64,000 nucleotides of DNA from Myxococcus sp. CA023 (GCF_010998615.1 NZ_JAAEAH010000046.1:1-64000); one strand, 5' to 3'. Shown: positions 36,701 through 45,671, counted from the first letter of the stretch. The notes: generated by a model from the letters alone, not told the origin. Program-made: numbers and translations.

Positions 36701-37984
36701 GCCTCACCCAGCCTCGCCAACGTGGACTTCGGCATCAATGGGGAGTTCGAGTGGAAGCCCATGACCTCCGCGTCGAAGACGGAGGGCGCCAAGACGGTGC
36801 TCGTCAGCGCGTCCGGAAAGAACAGCCCCGCCGTCGTCGCGCTCGACATCACCAACCCCAATGACGCCTGGTACCCCTTGCCGCTCTGGGAGTTCAACCT
36901 CCGCGACACCAGCATCGACCACGCGTTCTCCACGGCGAAGCTGGCCGACCCCAGCGTCGAAATCCCGGACAACTCTGGCTCGAGCCATGCGCCCTCGATT
37001 GGCCGCCTGAAGTGGGGCTCGGAGGCCGAGGGGAAGTGGGCCGCCATCGTGGGCACGGATTACGTTCCGGCGTCGCCGACACACGCCGGTGCGCTCTATC
37101 TCATCGACCTGAAGACGGGGCAGCCGCTCAACTTCGGCGCGTCGCCCGGCGGAGCCAGGGCCGGCATCATCACCCTGGACCGGGGCTCCGGCATCGCCGC
37201 GGAGACCGCACTCGTGGACATCGACCGCGATGGTAACTACGACGTCATGTACGTGCCCACCACGGCGGGCAGCGTCTACCGCATCAATCTGGACCAGGTG
37301 AGTACCGGTGGACCGCTGGGTCGCAAGGTGAAGACCTGCAGGATTGCCAGTGCGCCGTACACGCTGGCGAGCCACCCGGACGCCGCGACGGGACAGGACC
37401 CCATCTACCAGCAGATTCACTCCAACCTGGGTGTGAACGTCCTCCGCAACGGCGGCAGCCCCGTGGTGCGCTTCTACTTCGGCACGGGAGACAACCCGGA
37501 CGAGTTCTCCGATGGTCCGCCGAACAAGGACAGCTACCGCTACCATCTGCTGGCCTTCGAGGATTCCGACCCCACCGGCCGGGAGGCGTGCGAACTGCTG
37601 GAGCCCCTGTGGGTGCAGAAACTGGACCCGGGCCAGGCGGTGTGGGGTGGCGTGGCCCTGGCGGCAGACAAGGTCTATGCGACCACCGCCGTGGGCGCCG
37701 CGGCGGACATCTGCAACCTGAGCGAGACCGAGAGTGGCCGCTTCTACGAGTCCGGACTGCTTCCGGATGGCAACAACCCGCCCGCCATGACCAGCGCGTC
37801 GCTCGGCGGGCATGCGGTGAATGCGCCCGTGGTGCATGACGGGCACATCTTCATTCCCAAGGCCCAGGGCGACGTCGACGTGTTGGGCGATGGAACCTAC
37901 AACACCGGCTCCATCGCTGGCGGGGCGGCACGCTCGAAGGTGCTCATCTACGCCCCCAGCCCGGACGGGAGGATTCAGCAGTGA
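33731..37984 (+). CDS. pilY1.1: PilY1 pilus-tip adhesin
   Basis: A 1417-residue secreted protein: signal peptide (ending PVAYA), then an N-terminal half with a DUF4114-type segment at about 463 (RWILGFEDIPGGGDRDFNDVVF). The C-terminal half is the PilY1 beta-propeller, beginning at about residue 895 (VAYVGTMNGYLHAFDAG) with a calcium loop DIDRDGNYD at about 1163. PilY1 caps the pilus, binds surfaces and regulates retraction through calcium. The ATG overlaps the tfcP stop (TGATG), and its own stop overlaps pilV1 (GTGA). The many Cys in the N-half suggest disulfides. Confidence 0.94.
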   Translation: MRTLIQTLAAFALLAAPVAYAQTTPETPAKLCEDQLDQNKQPEFSDENLEIQASTMLITEDNPARLRLNTNRTALNSEHIFFPFDQNVTISYVYESAGASHSLGYVYMDDLRERGYVDANGNLLDTNNNGILDLHEDLFNLAPRSGAKSRPYIGGTRRCTRNFTSDGETYNQPELAMNAGCGNTFQENIDLADARPGLGGEWNRTDQIGNFASDPITDLSFSDGGLFPHLPNLLEPPSAANGNMGLGRMVFLLADDDDGTATYRNLAPVKDEGDFSEGIPDYDVSAYDPRGLPRAGANPDDGITAYDRTVDMGMIEGGKEVIFFIAVYYQSNHGPREGYVFPCLKQDPDGRCALHLRTSINVFFSKSAWNMDQNPEGGTVVAERNIGCQYLEGCNRDNPASTPAQACRVQGTNEYYCGWLDGPIDEWGTTLYRLANDELYGNLVMPMEKVTIPRPPGVRNPMPHVIVGAPTTDPFRWILGFEDIPGGGDRDFNDVVFVVNKQNGGSTRSATVSGDLSPDIANDFVITKVRFKRQDDFAPQPRTCSGGAPCFSEDVPGACTPEDGPEPTITYSLAVDCRICEPNPDTGEMECVPNPEQPTWFPVVFPETTPPTQEVELDIMAMGFTGSQLCWKVDITSPNELCRPIIDDVEVGYQAVRAGSYSRASPSTVGNAIVWGVNETPGSAWGRAGTWPGNGMPAPGVRAYDGNKDFTVRGRLHFRTLYDPENPVSGTAGERERWDAGRVMALSFGTSGSGSDPLARKLFTMNESGNRSTISDLMTDTSSTSPLFPDALCDLEQNGRYLYDLNNDGKCGTPSITAPDKRVEGPDNDRNFFREWLYGWEKRLNGSHRRPWALGGINMSTVAISVPPYLDGWALNARAGEMDLYRRNFMEPLAERPTVAYVGTMNGYLHAFDAGAFRNSTHDECLPNSPQVRGYFDTTGTCAGPGSINQRNYGSGADRFTYMPRMLLERYRNLYVRFNGSGNLARPAMDASPSLANVDFGINGEFEWKPMTSASKTEGAKTVLVSASGKNSPAVVALDITNPNDAWYPLPLWEFNLRDTSIDHAFSTAKLADPSVEIPDNSGSSHAPSIGRLKWGSEAEGKWAAIVGTDYVPASPTHAGALYLIDLKTGQPLNFGASPGGARAGIITLDRGSGIAAETALVDIDRDGNYDVMYVPTTAGSVYRINLDQVSTGGPLGRKVKTCRIASAPYTLASHPDAATGQDPIYQQIHSNLGVNVLRNGGSPVVRFYFGTGDNPDEFSDGPPNKDSYRYHLLAFEDSDPTGREACELLEPLWVQKLDPGQAVWGGVALAADKVYATTAVGAAADICNLSETESGRFYESGLLPDGNNPPAMTSASLGGHAVNAPVVHDGHIFIPKAQGDVDVLGDGTYNTGSIAGGAARSKVLIYAPSPDGRIQQ

Positions 37985-38514
37985 ATTCCATGAAGCGGCG
38001 CCAGCACGCCCGGGGCATCACGCTCCTGGAGGTGCTGGCCACCATGGCCATCCTGCTGCTGGGCATCGGCGCGGCGATGCTGGTCGTGACCCAGACCAGC
38101 TACTCCAACCGCCGCAGCCTCAGTGCGACGCAGGCGCAGCTCATCGCCGAGCAGGCCCTGGAGAACATCACCATGCTGGGCTGCTCTCTGGACCCGCCGT
38201 GCCTCAATCTGGTGGGCCTGGATGAGACCTTCACCGTCTTCCAGACGAGCGCGGGGGAACTGAGCCGCGTGGCGCCCGCGAACCCGGAGGTCATCGCGCG
38301 TGCATACCAGGTCGTCGTGGATGTGGACCTCCCCTCGCAAGTCACCACCATCGAGCCAGGCTCCGTCGTTCCGGCGGACCTCACCCGAGACCTGGTCCCA
38401 GGGACTCCCGACTCCCGGGGGAACGTCGCCCACGTGCGCGTCCTGGTGAGCTGGCAGGAACAGGAGCGCAGCGACCGTCAGGTGGTGATGCTTCAGACCA
38501 GGGTGGCTCCGTGA
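37981..38514 (+). CDS. pilV1: Minor pilin PilV-type
   Basis: About 177 residues from the GTG at 37981 that overlaps the pilY1 stop; an ATG lies at 37990. The prepilin motif is RG before ITLLEVLATMAILLLGIGAAML, with the Glu5 present. The pilin-like domain has two close Cys (GCSLDPPC), likely a disulfide. It ends in VMLQTRVAP. Part of the priming complex. Confidence 0.9.
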   Translation: MNSMKRRQHARGITLLEVLATMAILLLGIGAAMLVVTQTSYSNRRSLSATQAQLIAEQALENITMLGCSLDPPCLNLVGLDETFTVFQTSAGELSRVAPANPEVIARAYQVVVDVDLPSQVTTIEPGSVVPADLTRDLVPGTPDSRGNVAHVRVLVSWQEQERSDRQVVMLQTRVAP

Positions 38515-39752
38515 AGCGTTCTTCCATGCGGATTCAGCGCGGGGCCCGCCGCGGCTTCACGTTGCTCGAGGTGATGATTGCGAGCGCCATTGGCCTCATC
38601 GTGCTTGGAGCGGGCCTGGTGGCCGCCATGCAGATGCAGCGCCGTGCTCTCTTCGAGGAACAGACGATGCTGGCCCAGGTCACCGGGCGCACGGTGAAGG
38701 AGTTGATTGCCGCTGACCTTCAACGCGCCGGCGCGGGCATGGGGAACAGCCGCATCACGTTCCATGACATGCGTGTGCAAACGGCGATCCAGGTGTGGAC
38801 CGAGCCGGACTTGGCGGCGGCGGACGCAACTCGCCCCTTCCCTGAGGATCCGGGCTTCGCGCTCCCTCCCGCAGGCCCACTTGAAGAATCCGTGTCGGAC
38901 GTGCTGCAGCTTCACTGGGGGGACACACGCGGCATGGTCACGATGGCGCCGTGCGGTGGCCCTCCTCCTCCGGCGACGGGCACCGCGCGTTCCGGTGTTC
39001 AGGGCTTCTGCACGTCCATGAACCCGTCCACAAGGCTCCAGCCAACGACCACCCCGTGGGTTCCTGCCTTCGTCGTCAATCCCAACAAGGACATCGCGTG
39101 CCATGTGCGCGTCACCAATGTGGACACGGGCAGCAACGTCATCACGGCTGAGCCAGGATTCGGCACGGACAATACAAACAACGGCCCCTGTGCGGAGCCG
39201 GCTGACTCGAGATGGAGCGTCAATGATCCCCGTGAGGATACCTGGCGCATCATGCAGGCCCAGAGCGCGACCTACCGGGTGAACTGGGCCAGTGGAACTC
39301 CGACGCTGGAGTACCTGGGCCCGAACGCGGAGAACTGGGTGGTCTTGAGTCGGGATGTCGAGAGCCTCAAGGTGCGGCTGGGTGTCGCGGCCATCGCAGA
39401 GCCGTTCGGCGGCATGCGCTGGTTCCCGGATAGAGAGAACGGTCGGCCCTTTCCCTTGGATGAATGCACCATCGACAATTGTCCCATCGAAGTGCATCCG
39501 AACGAGAGCGGAGCCCCCACAACGAACGATGAATTGCGCCTCCGCTTGAGGCAACGCATCCGTGAGGTGGAGGTCACCCTGGTCGTCCGCACGCCGCGGG
39601 CGGACCGCGAGGCCTTCAACCCGAACGAGCCCATCCGCCTGGACGCGGAAGAATTCCCGATTGACGGCTTCAAGCGACGCACCTTCACCTTCCGGGTGAC
39701 GCTCCGGAACTTCGCGGCAGGCAGCCTGCAGCCCCGCCTGACGGAAAATTGA
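38511..39752 (+). CDS. pilW1: Minor pilin PilW-type
   Basis: 413 residues from the GTG at 38511, overlapping the pilV1 stop. The prepilin motif is RRG before FTLLEVMIASAIGLIVLGAGLVAA, with Glu5. A long N-terminal helix continues (TVKELIAADLQRAGAGMG), as in PilW/PilJ. The large soluble domain has several strands and ends in TFRVTLRNFAAGSLQP. Part of the PilY1 priming complex. Confidence 0.9.
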   Translation: MKRSSMRIQRGARRGFTLLEVMIASAIGLIVLGAGLVAAMQMQRRALFEEQTMLAQVTGRTVKELIAADLQRAGAGMGNSRITFHDMRVQTAIQVWTEPDLAAADATRPFPEDPGFALPPAGPLEESVSDVLQLHWGDTRGMVTMAPCGGPPPPATGTARSGVQGFCTSMNPSTRLQPTTTPWVPAFVVNPNKDIACHVRVTNVDTGSNVITAEPGFGTDNTNNGPCAEPADSRWSVNDPREDTWRIMQAQSATYRVNWASGTPTLEYLGPNAENWVVLSRDVESLKVRLGVAAIAEPFGGMRWFPDRENGRPFPLDECTIDNCPIEVHPNESGAPTTNDELRLRLRQRIREVEVTLVVRTPRADREAFNPNEPIRLDAEEFPIDGFKRRTFTFRVTLRNFAAGSLQPRLTEN

Positions 39753-39754
39753 GC

Positions 39755-40402
39755 ATGAGGCACACACGCGGAATCACATTGCTGGAGATGATGGTCACGG
39801 TGGCCATCGCCTCCATCCTGCTCGCCGCGGCGCTGATGGGCATCCAGACGCCCGTCAACCGTCAACGCGAGAATGAGGCCACGCGCGAGCTGTGGGCCTC
39901 CACGCTCCGTGCCCGGCAGCGCGCCCTCTCCACCAACCAGCCCGTGCGCATCGTCGTGGAGGAGAACGTCCCTCGCGGCGATGGAACCTCGCGCACGGTG
40001 GCCCGGTGGGAACAGCTCCGGTGCGACAATGAATGGGACAACGCGGGCTGCCCCGCGAACGGCTGTGAAAACACCACCTGCCGCGCCAACCCGGACTGCT
40101 GCAGCGAGGTGGGTCAGGACATCGTCATCCCCGTCTCCATGAACGCGGCTGCGATTCACGGGCTCTGCTACATGCCCGGCTCTGGCCGCCCCGTGAGCCC
40201 AGGCAACCTGACCTGCATGCGGGACTTTCTCGATGACCTGCCCGCGCTGGACGCCGCGGCCCCAGGCAACCTCCGCTTCGACTTCACGTCGGGCCGGCCG
40301 CGCAGCCTCATCCGGGTGGAGCCACGGACGGGCCTCGCCAATGTGATGGACTGCAACCCCCACGCATCGACCCAGAACCAGGTCGTCGAGTGCGTGAACT
40401 GA
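39755..40402 (+). CDS. fimU1: Minor pilin FimU/GspH-type
   Basis: 215 residues from the ATG at 39755; a TTG at 39749 overlaps the pilW1 stop. The prepilin motif is RG before ITLLEMMVTVAIASILLAAALMG, with Glu5, then TRELWASTLRARQRALS typical of FimU/GspH. Eight or more Cys lie in the middle (CPANGCENTTCRANPDCC), an unusual cluster for a pilin. It is the last gene of the operon; a strong hairpin follows. Confidence 0.88.
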   Translation: MRHTRGITLLEMMVTVAIASILLAAALMGIQTPVNRQRENEATRELWASTLRARQRALSTNQPVRIVVEENVPRGDGTSRTVARWEQLRCDNEWDNAGCPANGCENTTCRANPDCCSEVGQDIVIPVSMNAAAIHGLCYMPGSGRPVSPGNLTCMRDFLDDLPALDAAAPGNLRFDFTSGRPRSLIRVEPRTGLANVMDCNPHASTQNQVVECVN

Positions 40403-40424
40403 GCACTGCCGGCACCTGAAGAGG

Positions 40425-40455
40425 CCCCTCCCCCGGACACATCCGCCGGGGAGGG
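40425..40455. terminator. Bidirectional hairpin between fimU1 and ileS
   Basis: CCCTCCCCCGG and CCGGGGAGGG form a stem of about 10 bp with one bulged C and a 7-10 nt loop, located between the stop codons of two convergent genes. No T-run follows. A shared terminator is inferred from position. Confidence 0.6.
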
Positions 40456-40473
40456 TTCCACCCAGGCGGCCCG

Positions 40474-43374
40474 CTACGCCGCCAGCGCCTCGCGGCACTT
40501 GAGGCAGACGTCGCCGCCCTGCCCCACCGCTTCCGAGTACGTCCAGCAGCGCGGGCACTTCTCGCCGTGCGCTGGGAGCACCTCGGCCGTGACGCGGACG
40601 CCTTCGCCGAAGGACTGCGCCACTTCCAACGTCTGCGCCGCGTCACCCTTCACGTCCGCCAGCTCCACCTGGCTGGTGATGAAGAGGCCCGGCAGCTCGG
40701 CCAGGTTCGCCTGGAGGAAGTCGCGCGCCGCGCCCTCCGCCGTCAGCACCACCCGCGCCTCCAGCGATGAGCCGATGCGCTTGTCCCGCCGCGCCGACTC
40801 CAGCACGCCCTGCACCGCGCCGCGCACCGCGAAGAGCTTCGCGTAGCGCTCGGCCAGCGCCGGGTCCAACTTCGCGGACACCACCGGGAAGCCGCCCAGG
40901 AAGACGCTCTCCGCCGGCTTGCCCGGCAGCGTCTGCCACGCCTCCTCCGCCGTGAAGCTCATCACCGGCGCCAGGAGGCGCAGCAGCACCGAGGCCACCT
41001 CGTACAACACCGTCTGCGCGCCGCGCCGGGGCTGCCCGTCCGCGCGCCACGTGTAGAGCCGGTCCTTGAGGATGTCGAAGTACACCGCCGACAAGTCACC
41101 GGCCACGAAGTCCACCACCGTCGCGTAGACGAGGTGGAACTCGTAGTCCTCGTACGCCTTACGCACCCGCGCCACCACCTCCGCCAGCCGCCCCAACGCC
41201 CAGCGGTCCAACGGCAGCAACTCCGCCTCCGGCACCGCGTGCTTCGCCGGGTCGAAGTCGTAGAGGTTGCTCAGCGCGTAGCGGACGGTGTTGCGAATCT
41301 TCCGGTAGCCTTCCGACAGGCCCTTCAGAATCTGGTCCGACAGTCGCACGTCATTGCGGTAGTCGCTGGCCGCCACCCACAGGCGCAGCACCTCCGCGCC
41401 GTACTGCTGGATGACCTTGTCCGGCGCCACCACGTTGCCGCGGCTCTTGGACATCTTCTCGCCCTGGCCATCCACCACGAAGCCGTGCGTGAGGCAGGCC
41501 TTGTACGGCGACATGTCGCGCGTGCCCACCGCCACCAGCATGGACGAATGGAACCAGCCGCGGTGCTGGTCACTGCCCTCCAGGAAGAGGTCCGCCGGAA
41601 TCCGCTGCCGCTTCTCCAGCACCGCGGAGAACATGCACGCCGAGTCGAACCACACGTCGAGGATGTCCGTCTCGCGGCGGAACTCACCCTTGCCACAGCG
41701 CGGGCACTGGAAGTCCGCGCCCAGGAATTCCTTCACCGGCGTGCGGTACCACACGCCCACGCCCTCCTTCTCCACCGCCGCCGCCACCCGCTCCATCAAC
41801 TCCGGCGACACCACGGCTTCCTCGCAGCCCTCGCAGTAGGCGATGCAGATGGGCACGCCCCACGTCCGCTGGCGGCTGATGGTCCAGTCCGGCCGCGTCT
41901 CCAACATGCCGCGGATGCGGCTGTGCCCCCACGAGGGCACCCACTGAACCTTGTCCACCTGCTCCAGCACCACCTGCCGGAACGTCTGCGTCCCATGGAA
42001 GGGCGCGTCCATGGGGATGAACCACTGGTACGTCGCGCTCAGGATGACCGGATTGCGGCAGCGCCAGCAGTGCGGATACGTGTGCGCCACCGTGTCCGTG
42101 GCGCTGTTGAGCAGCGCGCCCTTCTCCACCAGCAACTGGATGACGACGGGGTTCGCCTCGAACACACGCCGGCCTTCCAGCGCCGGCCCCACCGTGTCGT
42201 CGTAGCGGCCGTCCGGACGCACGGGGTTGTAGATGTCCAACCCGTACTTCAGGCCGACCTCGTAGTCCTCCTGGCCGTGCCCCGGCGCGGTGTGCACCAG
42301 GCCCGTACCGGCATCCAGCGTCACGTGCTCGCCCAGGATGACGCGGCCCCGGCGCTCGTAGAACGGGTGCTGGTACGTCAGGTGCTCCAGCTCCTCGCCG
42401 CGCGCGTACGCGAGGATGCGCGACGGGTCCACCAACGCCGCCGCGGAGACTTCACCGCCGGGCAGCTCCACGTGCTTCACCGCCAGCTCGTCCGCCTTCA
42501 CCTCCGCCAGCACCTTGGGCAGCAGCTCCCGGGCCACGCAGATGACGCGCGTGCCCAACTGGTAGAAGACGTACTCGAACTCCGGGTTGACGGAGACGGC
42601 CAAGTTGGACGGCAGCGTCCACGGCGTGGTCGTCCAGATGACGAAGGCCACGTCCTTGCCCTTCAGCGAAGGCACGCGCTCGGCCAGCTCCGCCCCGGCC
42701 TGGAAGGCCACGTACACGGAGGGCGAGGTGTGGTTCTCGTACTCCACCTCCGCCTCCGCCAGCGCCGTCTGGTCGTACAGGCACCAGTACACGGGCTTCT
42801 TGCGGCGGTAGAGCATGCCCCGCTTCGCGAACGTGGCCAGCTCGCGAATCTCCTGGGCCTCGTAGGTGAAGTCGAGCGTCTTGTACGGCTGCTCCCACGA
42901 GCCGAACACGCCCAGGCGCTGAAACTCCGCCTTCTGGATGTCGACGAACTCCAACGCATAGGCGCGGCACGCCTCCAGGAAGGCATCGCGAGCCAGCGTG
43001 CGCTTGTCGATCTTCTTGTCCTTCAGCCGCTTCTCGACGGCCTGCTCAATCGGGAGCCCGTGCGTGTCCCAGCCGGGGATGAAGTCACACCGGCGGCCGG
43101 ACATGTTCCGGTACTTCACCACGATGTCCTTGAGGACCTTGTTGAGCGCGTGGCCCGCGTGCAGATGGCCGTTGGCGTAGGGCGGACCATCAGGCAGGAC
43201 AAAGGGCTCCGCGTCCGCGTTCTGCTCCAGAATCTTCCCCCAAATCCCCCGCTCCGCCCACCAGCCGAGCATGCGCGGCTCGAGCTGCGCCAGGTTTCCC
43301 TTCATGGGGAAATCCGTGCGCGGCAGGTTGACCGAGTCCTTGAAGTCCTTGTCCTTCGGGGGCGTGTCGCTCAT
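40474..43374 (-). CDS. ileS: Isoleucyl-tRNA synthetase
   Basis: 966 residues from the ATG at 43374 (the frame runs on to 43530 but that part is not protein-like). Class Ia landmarks: the HIGH variant HAGH in PYANGHLHAGHALNKVL, the editing domain with TTTPWTLPSNLA and the WTISRQR region, KMSKS in GEKMSKSRGN, and the C-terminal zinc ribbon CPRCWTYSEA...CLKCREAL. It charges tRNA-Ile and clears Val. It is not next to lspA here as it is in E. coli. Confidence 0.97.
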   Translation of the reverse strand: MSDTPPKDKDFKDSVNLPRTDFPMKGNLAQLEPRMLGWWAERGIWGKILEQNADAEPFVLPDGPPYANGHLHAGHALNKVLKDIVVKYRNMSGRRCDFIPGWDTHGLPIEQAVEKRLKDKKIDKRTLARDAFLEACRAYALEFVDIQKAEFQRLGVFGSWEQPYKTLDFTYEAQEIRELATFAKRGMLYRRKKPVYWCLYDQTALAEAEVEYENHTSPSVYVAFQAGAELAERVPSLKGKDVAFVIWTTTPWTLPSNLAVSVNPEFEYVFYQLGTRVICVARELLPKVLAEVKADELAVKHVELPGGEVSAAALVDPSRILAYARGEELEHLTYQHPFYERRGRVILGEHVTLDAGTGLVHTAPGHGQEDYEVGLKYGLDIYNPVRPDGRYDDTVGPALEGRRVFEANPVVIQLLVEKGALLNSATDTVAHTYPHCWRCRNPVILSATYQWFIPMDAPFHGTQTFRQVVLEQVDKVQWVPSWGHSRIRGMLETRPDWTISRQRTWGVPICIAYCEGCEEAVVSPELMERVAAAVEKEGVGVWYRTPVKEFLGADFQCPRCGKGEFRRETDILDVWFDSACMFSAVLEKRQRIPADLFLEGSDQHRGWFHSSMLVAVGTRDMSPYKACLTHGFVVDGQGEKMSKSRGNVVAPDKVIQQYGAEVLRLWVAASDYRNDVRLSDQILKGLSEGYRKIRNTVRYALSNLYDFDPAKHAVPEAELLPLDRWALGRLAEVVARVRKAYEDYEFHLVYATVVDFVAGDLSAVYFDILKDRLYTWRADGQPRRGAQTVLYEVASVLLRLLAPVMSFTAEEAWQTLPGKPAESVFLGGFPVVSAKLDPALAERYAKLFAVRGAVQGVLESARRDKRIGSSLEARVVLTAEGAARDFLQANLAELPGLFITSQVELADVKGDAAQTLEVAQSFGEGVRVTAEVLPAHGEKCPRCWTYSEAVGQGGDVCLKCREALAA

Positions 43375-43499
43375 GTCGACAGCGGCCGTAACACGCGGCC
43401 CCCAGGGCTTCAATGCGCTCAATCCCCACGCTATGCTGGACAGCCAGGCGAGGAGGAACCTGTCAGCCCCTCCGCCCAACACCACTGCGAGGACTGACG

Positions 43500-43817
43500 A
43501 TGAAGACCTTTGGACTGATGCTCTTCCCACTGACGGTCCTGCTCCTGGCAGGCTCCGTCGAGGCCGCGTCGCCCATCCCGGGAGTGGAGGCGCCGGTCAG
43601 CATTGGCCAGACCAGCGACACCGCGTCCGTCAAGGACGAGGATGGCAATGACATCGAGCTGCCCAAGCACGATGCAAAGCAAACCCAATGCATCTCGAAG
43701 TGCCAGGAGCCTGTCGCGAAGTGCATCAGCGGATGTGACGGGGGGGACCGTAAATGCCAGCTGCGCTGTGCGCAGACCATGGAGCGCTGCGCCCGAAAGT
43801 GCGGCGTCCAACTCTGA
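43500..43817 (+). CDS. Small exported Cys-rich protein
   Basis: 105 residues from the ATG at 43500 (GAGGA upstream). A signal peptide (about 1-20, ending VEA) is followed by an acidic segment (SDTASVKDEDGNDIELPK). A C-terminal helical region has eight Cys in a CxxxC rhythm (CISKCQEPVAKCISGC, then CQLRCAQTMERCARKC). Such spacing puts Cys pairs on one helix face and suggests two helices held by disulfides, or metal binding. No family is recognised. It is divergent from ileS and convergent with the Tad-type operon. Confidence 0.75.
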   Translation: MKTFGLMLFPLTVLLLAGSVEAASPIPGVEAPVSIGQTSDTASVKDEDGNDIELPKHDAKQTQCISKCQEPVAKCISGCDGGDRKCQLRCAQTMERCARKCGVQL

Positions 43818-43838
43818 CAAAGCGGGGCCCCAGGGGCC

Positions 43839-44654
43839 TCACTTCGGCTGCACCCCCAGCTTGCGATAGAGCCCGACCATCATCATGTCGCCTTCGGGCT
43901 GAGTGCGGATGGTCAGTTGCTCCGTGCCTCGCTGAAACACACCGGGCTGCTCCGGGTCCTCGACAAAGCCCGCCCGGGTCAACTCGACCTGATAGAACTC
44001 CCGGACCTCCGCGGACGTGGCCTTCACGGCGTACATGGCCATCTGCGAGCCTTCCAGATTGGACCGCGTCACCTGCTCCGCGCCAGCCATCATCGGCGCC
44101 CAGTCCAGCTGAATGCTGCCGCCCGGGGTGTACTTGGACACATCGGAGGTCCCCAGAATCAACGTGACGGTGTTGTCCTGGTTCTTCTGGAAGATGACCG
44201 TGTAGGCCGTGAGCGTCTCGGTATCCAGCGCCGTGAGCATGGGCTCGGCAATCGGCGAGTTGAGCGCCTCCGGTGAAGAGGAGATGAAGAGCCCCGCGGC
44301 CCGGAAGCGGTCCACCATGTGCTGGATGAGCGGGTCCATCTGCCAGGACGAGCGCGCGAGCTGAAGGTGCATGGGCACACCATCCGTCACCTGGAGCCCA
44401 GGAGACTCCACCCAAGCTGTCACGGCGGGGATGTCCCAGCGGAAGGACGGGCGAGCCGGTGGCGTGCCTGCGTCCTGCTCGGATGTCGGTGCCGGCACGG
44501 GCTTGGCGCTAGCGGCCGGAGCCTTCTTGGGAGGGGCCTTTCCTGCCTTCGCTTCCGCCGAGGGACGCACCTTCGGGTCAGCGGGCTTCGACGTTTCAGC
44601 CTGCCCCACGGAGGGCGCCGTCGCGAGCGCCACGCACATCAGCCACACGCGCAT
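43839..44654 (-). CDS. Secreted hypothetical protein in the Tad-type operon
   Basis: About 271 residues from the ATG at 44654, which overlaps the upstream stop (TGATG); a GTG at 44663 would add three. A signal peptide (to about 20) is followed by a Lys/Pro/Ala-rich linker (about 20-65) and a globular domain with mixed alpha/beta pattern, ending in LTIRTQPEGDMMMVGLYRKLGV. I do not recognise it. It is the last gene of the operon with two TadE-type and one TadG-type gene. Confidence 0.7.
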   Translation of the reverse strand: MRVWLMCVALATAPSVGQAETSKPADPKVRPSAEAKAGKAPPKKAPAASAKPVPAPTSEQDAGTPPARPSFRWDIPAVTAWVESPGLQVTDGVPMHLQLARSSWQMDPLIQHMVDRFRAAGLFISSSPEALNSPIAEPMLTALDTETLTAYTVIFQKNQDNTVTLILGTSDVSKYTPGGSIQLDWAPMMAGAEQVTRSNLEGSQMAMYAVKATSAEVREFYQVELTRAGFVEDPEQPGVFQRGTEQLTIRTQPEGDMMMVGLYRKLGVQPK

Positions 44655-45670
44655 CAGGGACACTCATTCCCCAGGAAGCACGAGTCCCGGCGACCGTAGG
44701 AGACGGGGTACGGAATGGCCTGCCAGTTGAGCCCCGGAGGCAACAAGCCCGGGGACGTGGGCCAGCCCTTGAACCCCATGGTCGCCAGGCCGCCCATGGA
44801 GTCAGCGGGCAGCGGCTGACCGAAGAAGGCCTCCTCTCCCACGGCGCTCATCCAGAACATGTTCTCCGCGCCAAAGAAGAAGGGCAGCGGCAGCCCTCCG
44901 ACAACCGTCTGCGCCAGACGGCTCGCCGAGAAGTCCGGTCCAAAGGCATTCACCATCAGGCTGACGCCATAGACGCTGGAAGCCATTCCCCAGTACGGCA
45001 GGTTCATGGGGCAGGGGGCGGGAATATCGGGGATGATGGGGCACGAGCCGGACTCACCCGAGCCCGTCAGTCCCCAGTCATCCAGCATGCTGGTCAGACG
45101 GCCCGTGCAGTTGCCGCCCTGGGCGCGCCCCATGGCGCATACGCGGATGGGGCGCATCTCGTAGTGCTCCGCCTGGAAGAAGCCCCCCGTCTCCCGCTGG
45201 GCGACACGCTGCGGAATCCGGAAGGCCGTGAGGTCCGCCTGCGCGGTACAGGAGATGCCGCCGCCGTCGCGGTAGGCAACCGACGTGAAGACGGGATGCG
45301 GGTCGAAGGTCGGACCGCCCTGGGCACACGCCACCTGCATCCCTTCCGTCCGGGTCAACGCGAGCGTGATGACGCCCGCGCTGTTGGTGGTCGTGCGGCT
45401 GTCGAAGTCACGGTAGCGCATGGCGGCGTCCTGCCCCGCGCGCTCCGCCGCCGCGGAAGAAGGCGATGAGTCATTGGGCCACTCATGCAGCTTGTGTCCA
45501 GGCGCCTCCAACAAGGCGGAGTGCGCCGCTTCGGTCACCTTCACCGAAAGGAAGGACACCTCGGCGAAGTGGATGACGAAGAGGAGGATGGTGATGAAGA
45601 CGAGCGAGCCGATGGCCATCTCCACCATCGCCTGGCCTCGCTGGGTGCGACGCGAAGGAGACAGCTCCAT
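44654..45670 (-). CDS. TadE-like pseudopilin protein
   Basis: 338 residues from the ATG at 45670. The N-terminus RRTQRGQAMVEMAIGSLVFITILLFVIHFAEVSFLSVKVTEAAH has the TadE signature: basic stretch, GQAMVE, one membrane helix. The long C-terminal part (about 280 residues) is unlike standard TadE (150-200) and has several Cys. It starts 2 bp after the TadG-type gene ends. Expected to be processed by a prepilin-type peptidase and placed in the periplasm. Confidence 0.8.
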   Translation of the reverse strand: MELSPSRRTQRGQAMVEMAIGSLVFITILLFVIHFAEVSFLSVKVTEAAHSALLEAPGHKLHEWPNDSSPSSAAAERAGQDAAMRYRDFDSRTTTNSAGVITLALTRTEGMQVACAQGGPTFDPHPVFTSVAYRDGGGISCTAQADLTAFRIPQRVAQRETGGFFQAEHYEMRPIRVCAMGRAQGGNCTGRLTSMLDDWGLTGSGESGSCPIIPDIPAPCPMNLPYWGMASSVYGVSLMVNAFGPDFSASRLAQTVVGGLPLPFFFGAENMFWMSAVGEEAFFGQPLPADSMGGLATMGFKGWPTSPGLLPPGLNWQAIPYPVSYGRRDSCFLGNECP

Positions 45671-45671
45671 G

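Noticed and set aside
43375-43530. N-terminal extension of IleS
   Set aside because: Precedes the normal IleS start MSDTPPKDKDF and lacks homology or a ribosome binding site.
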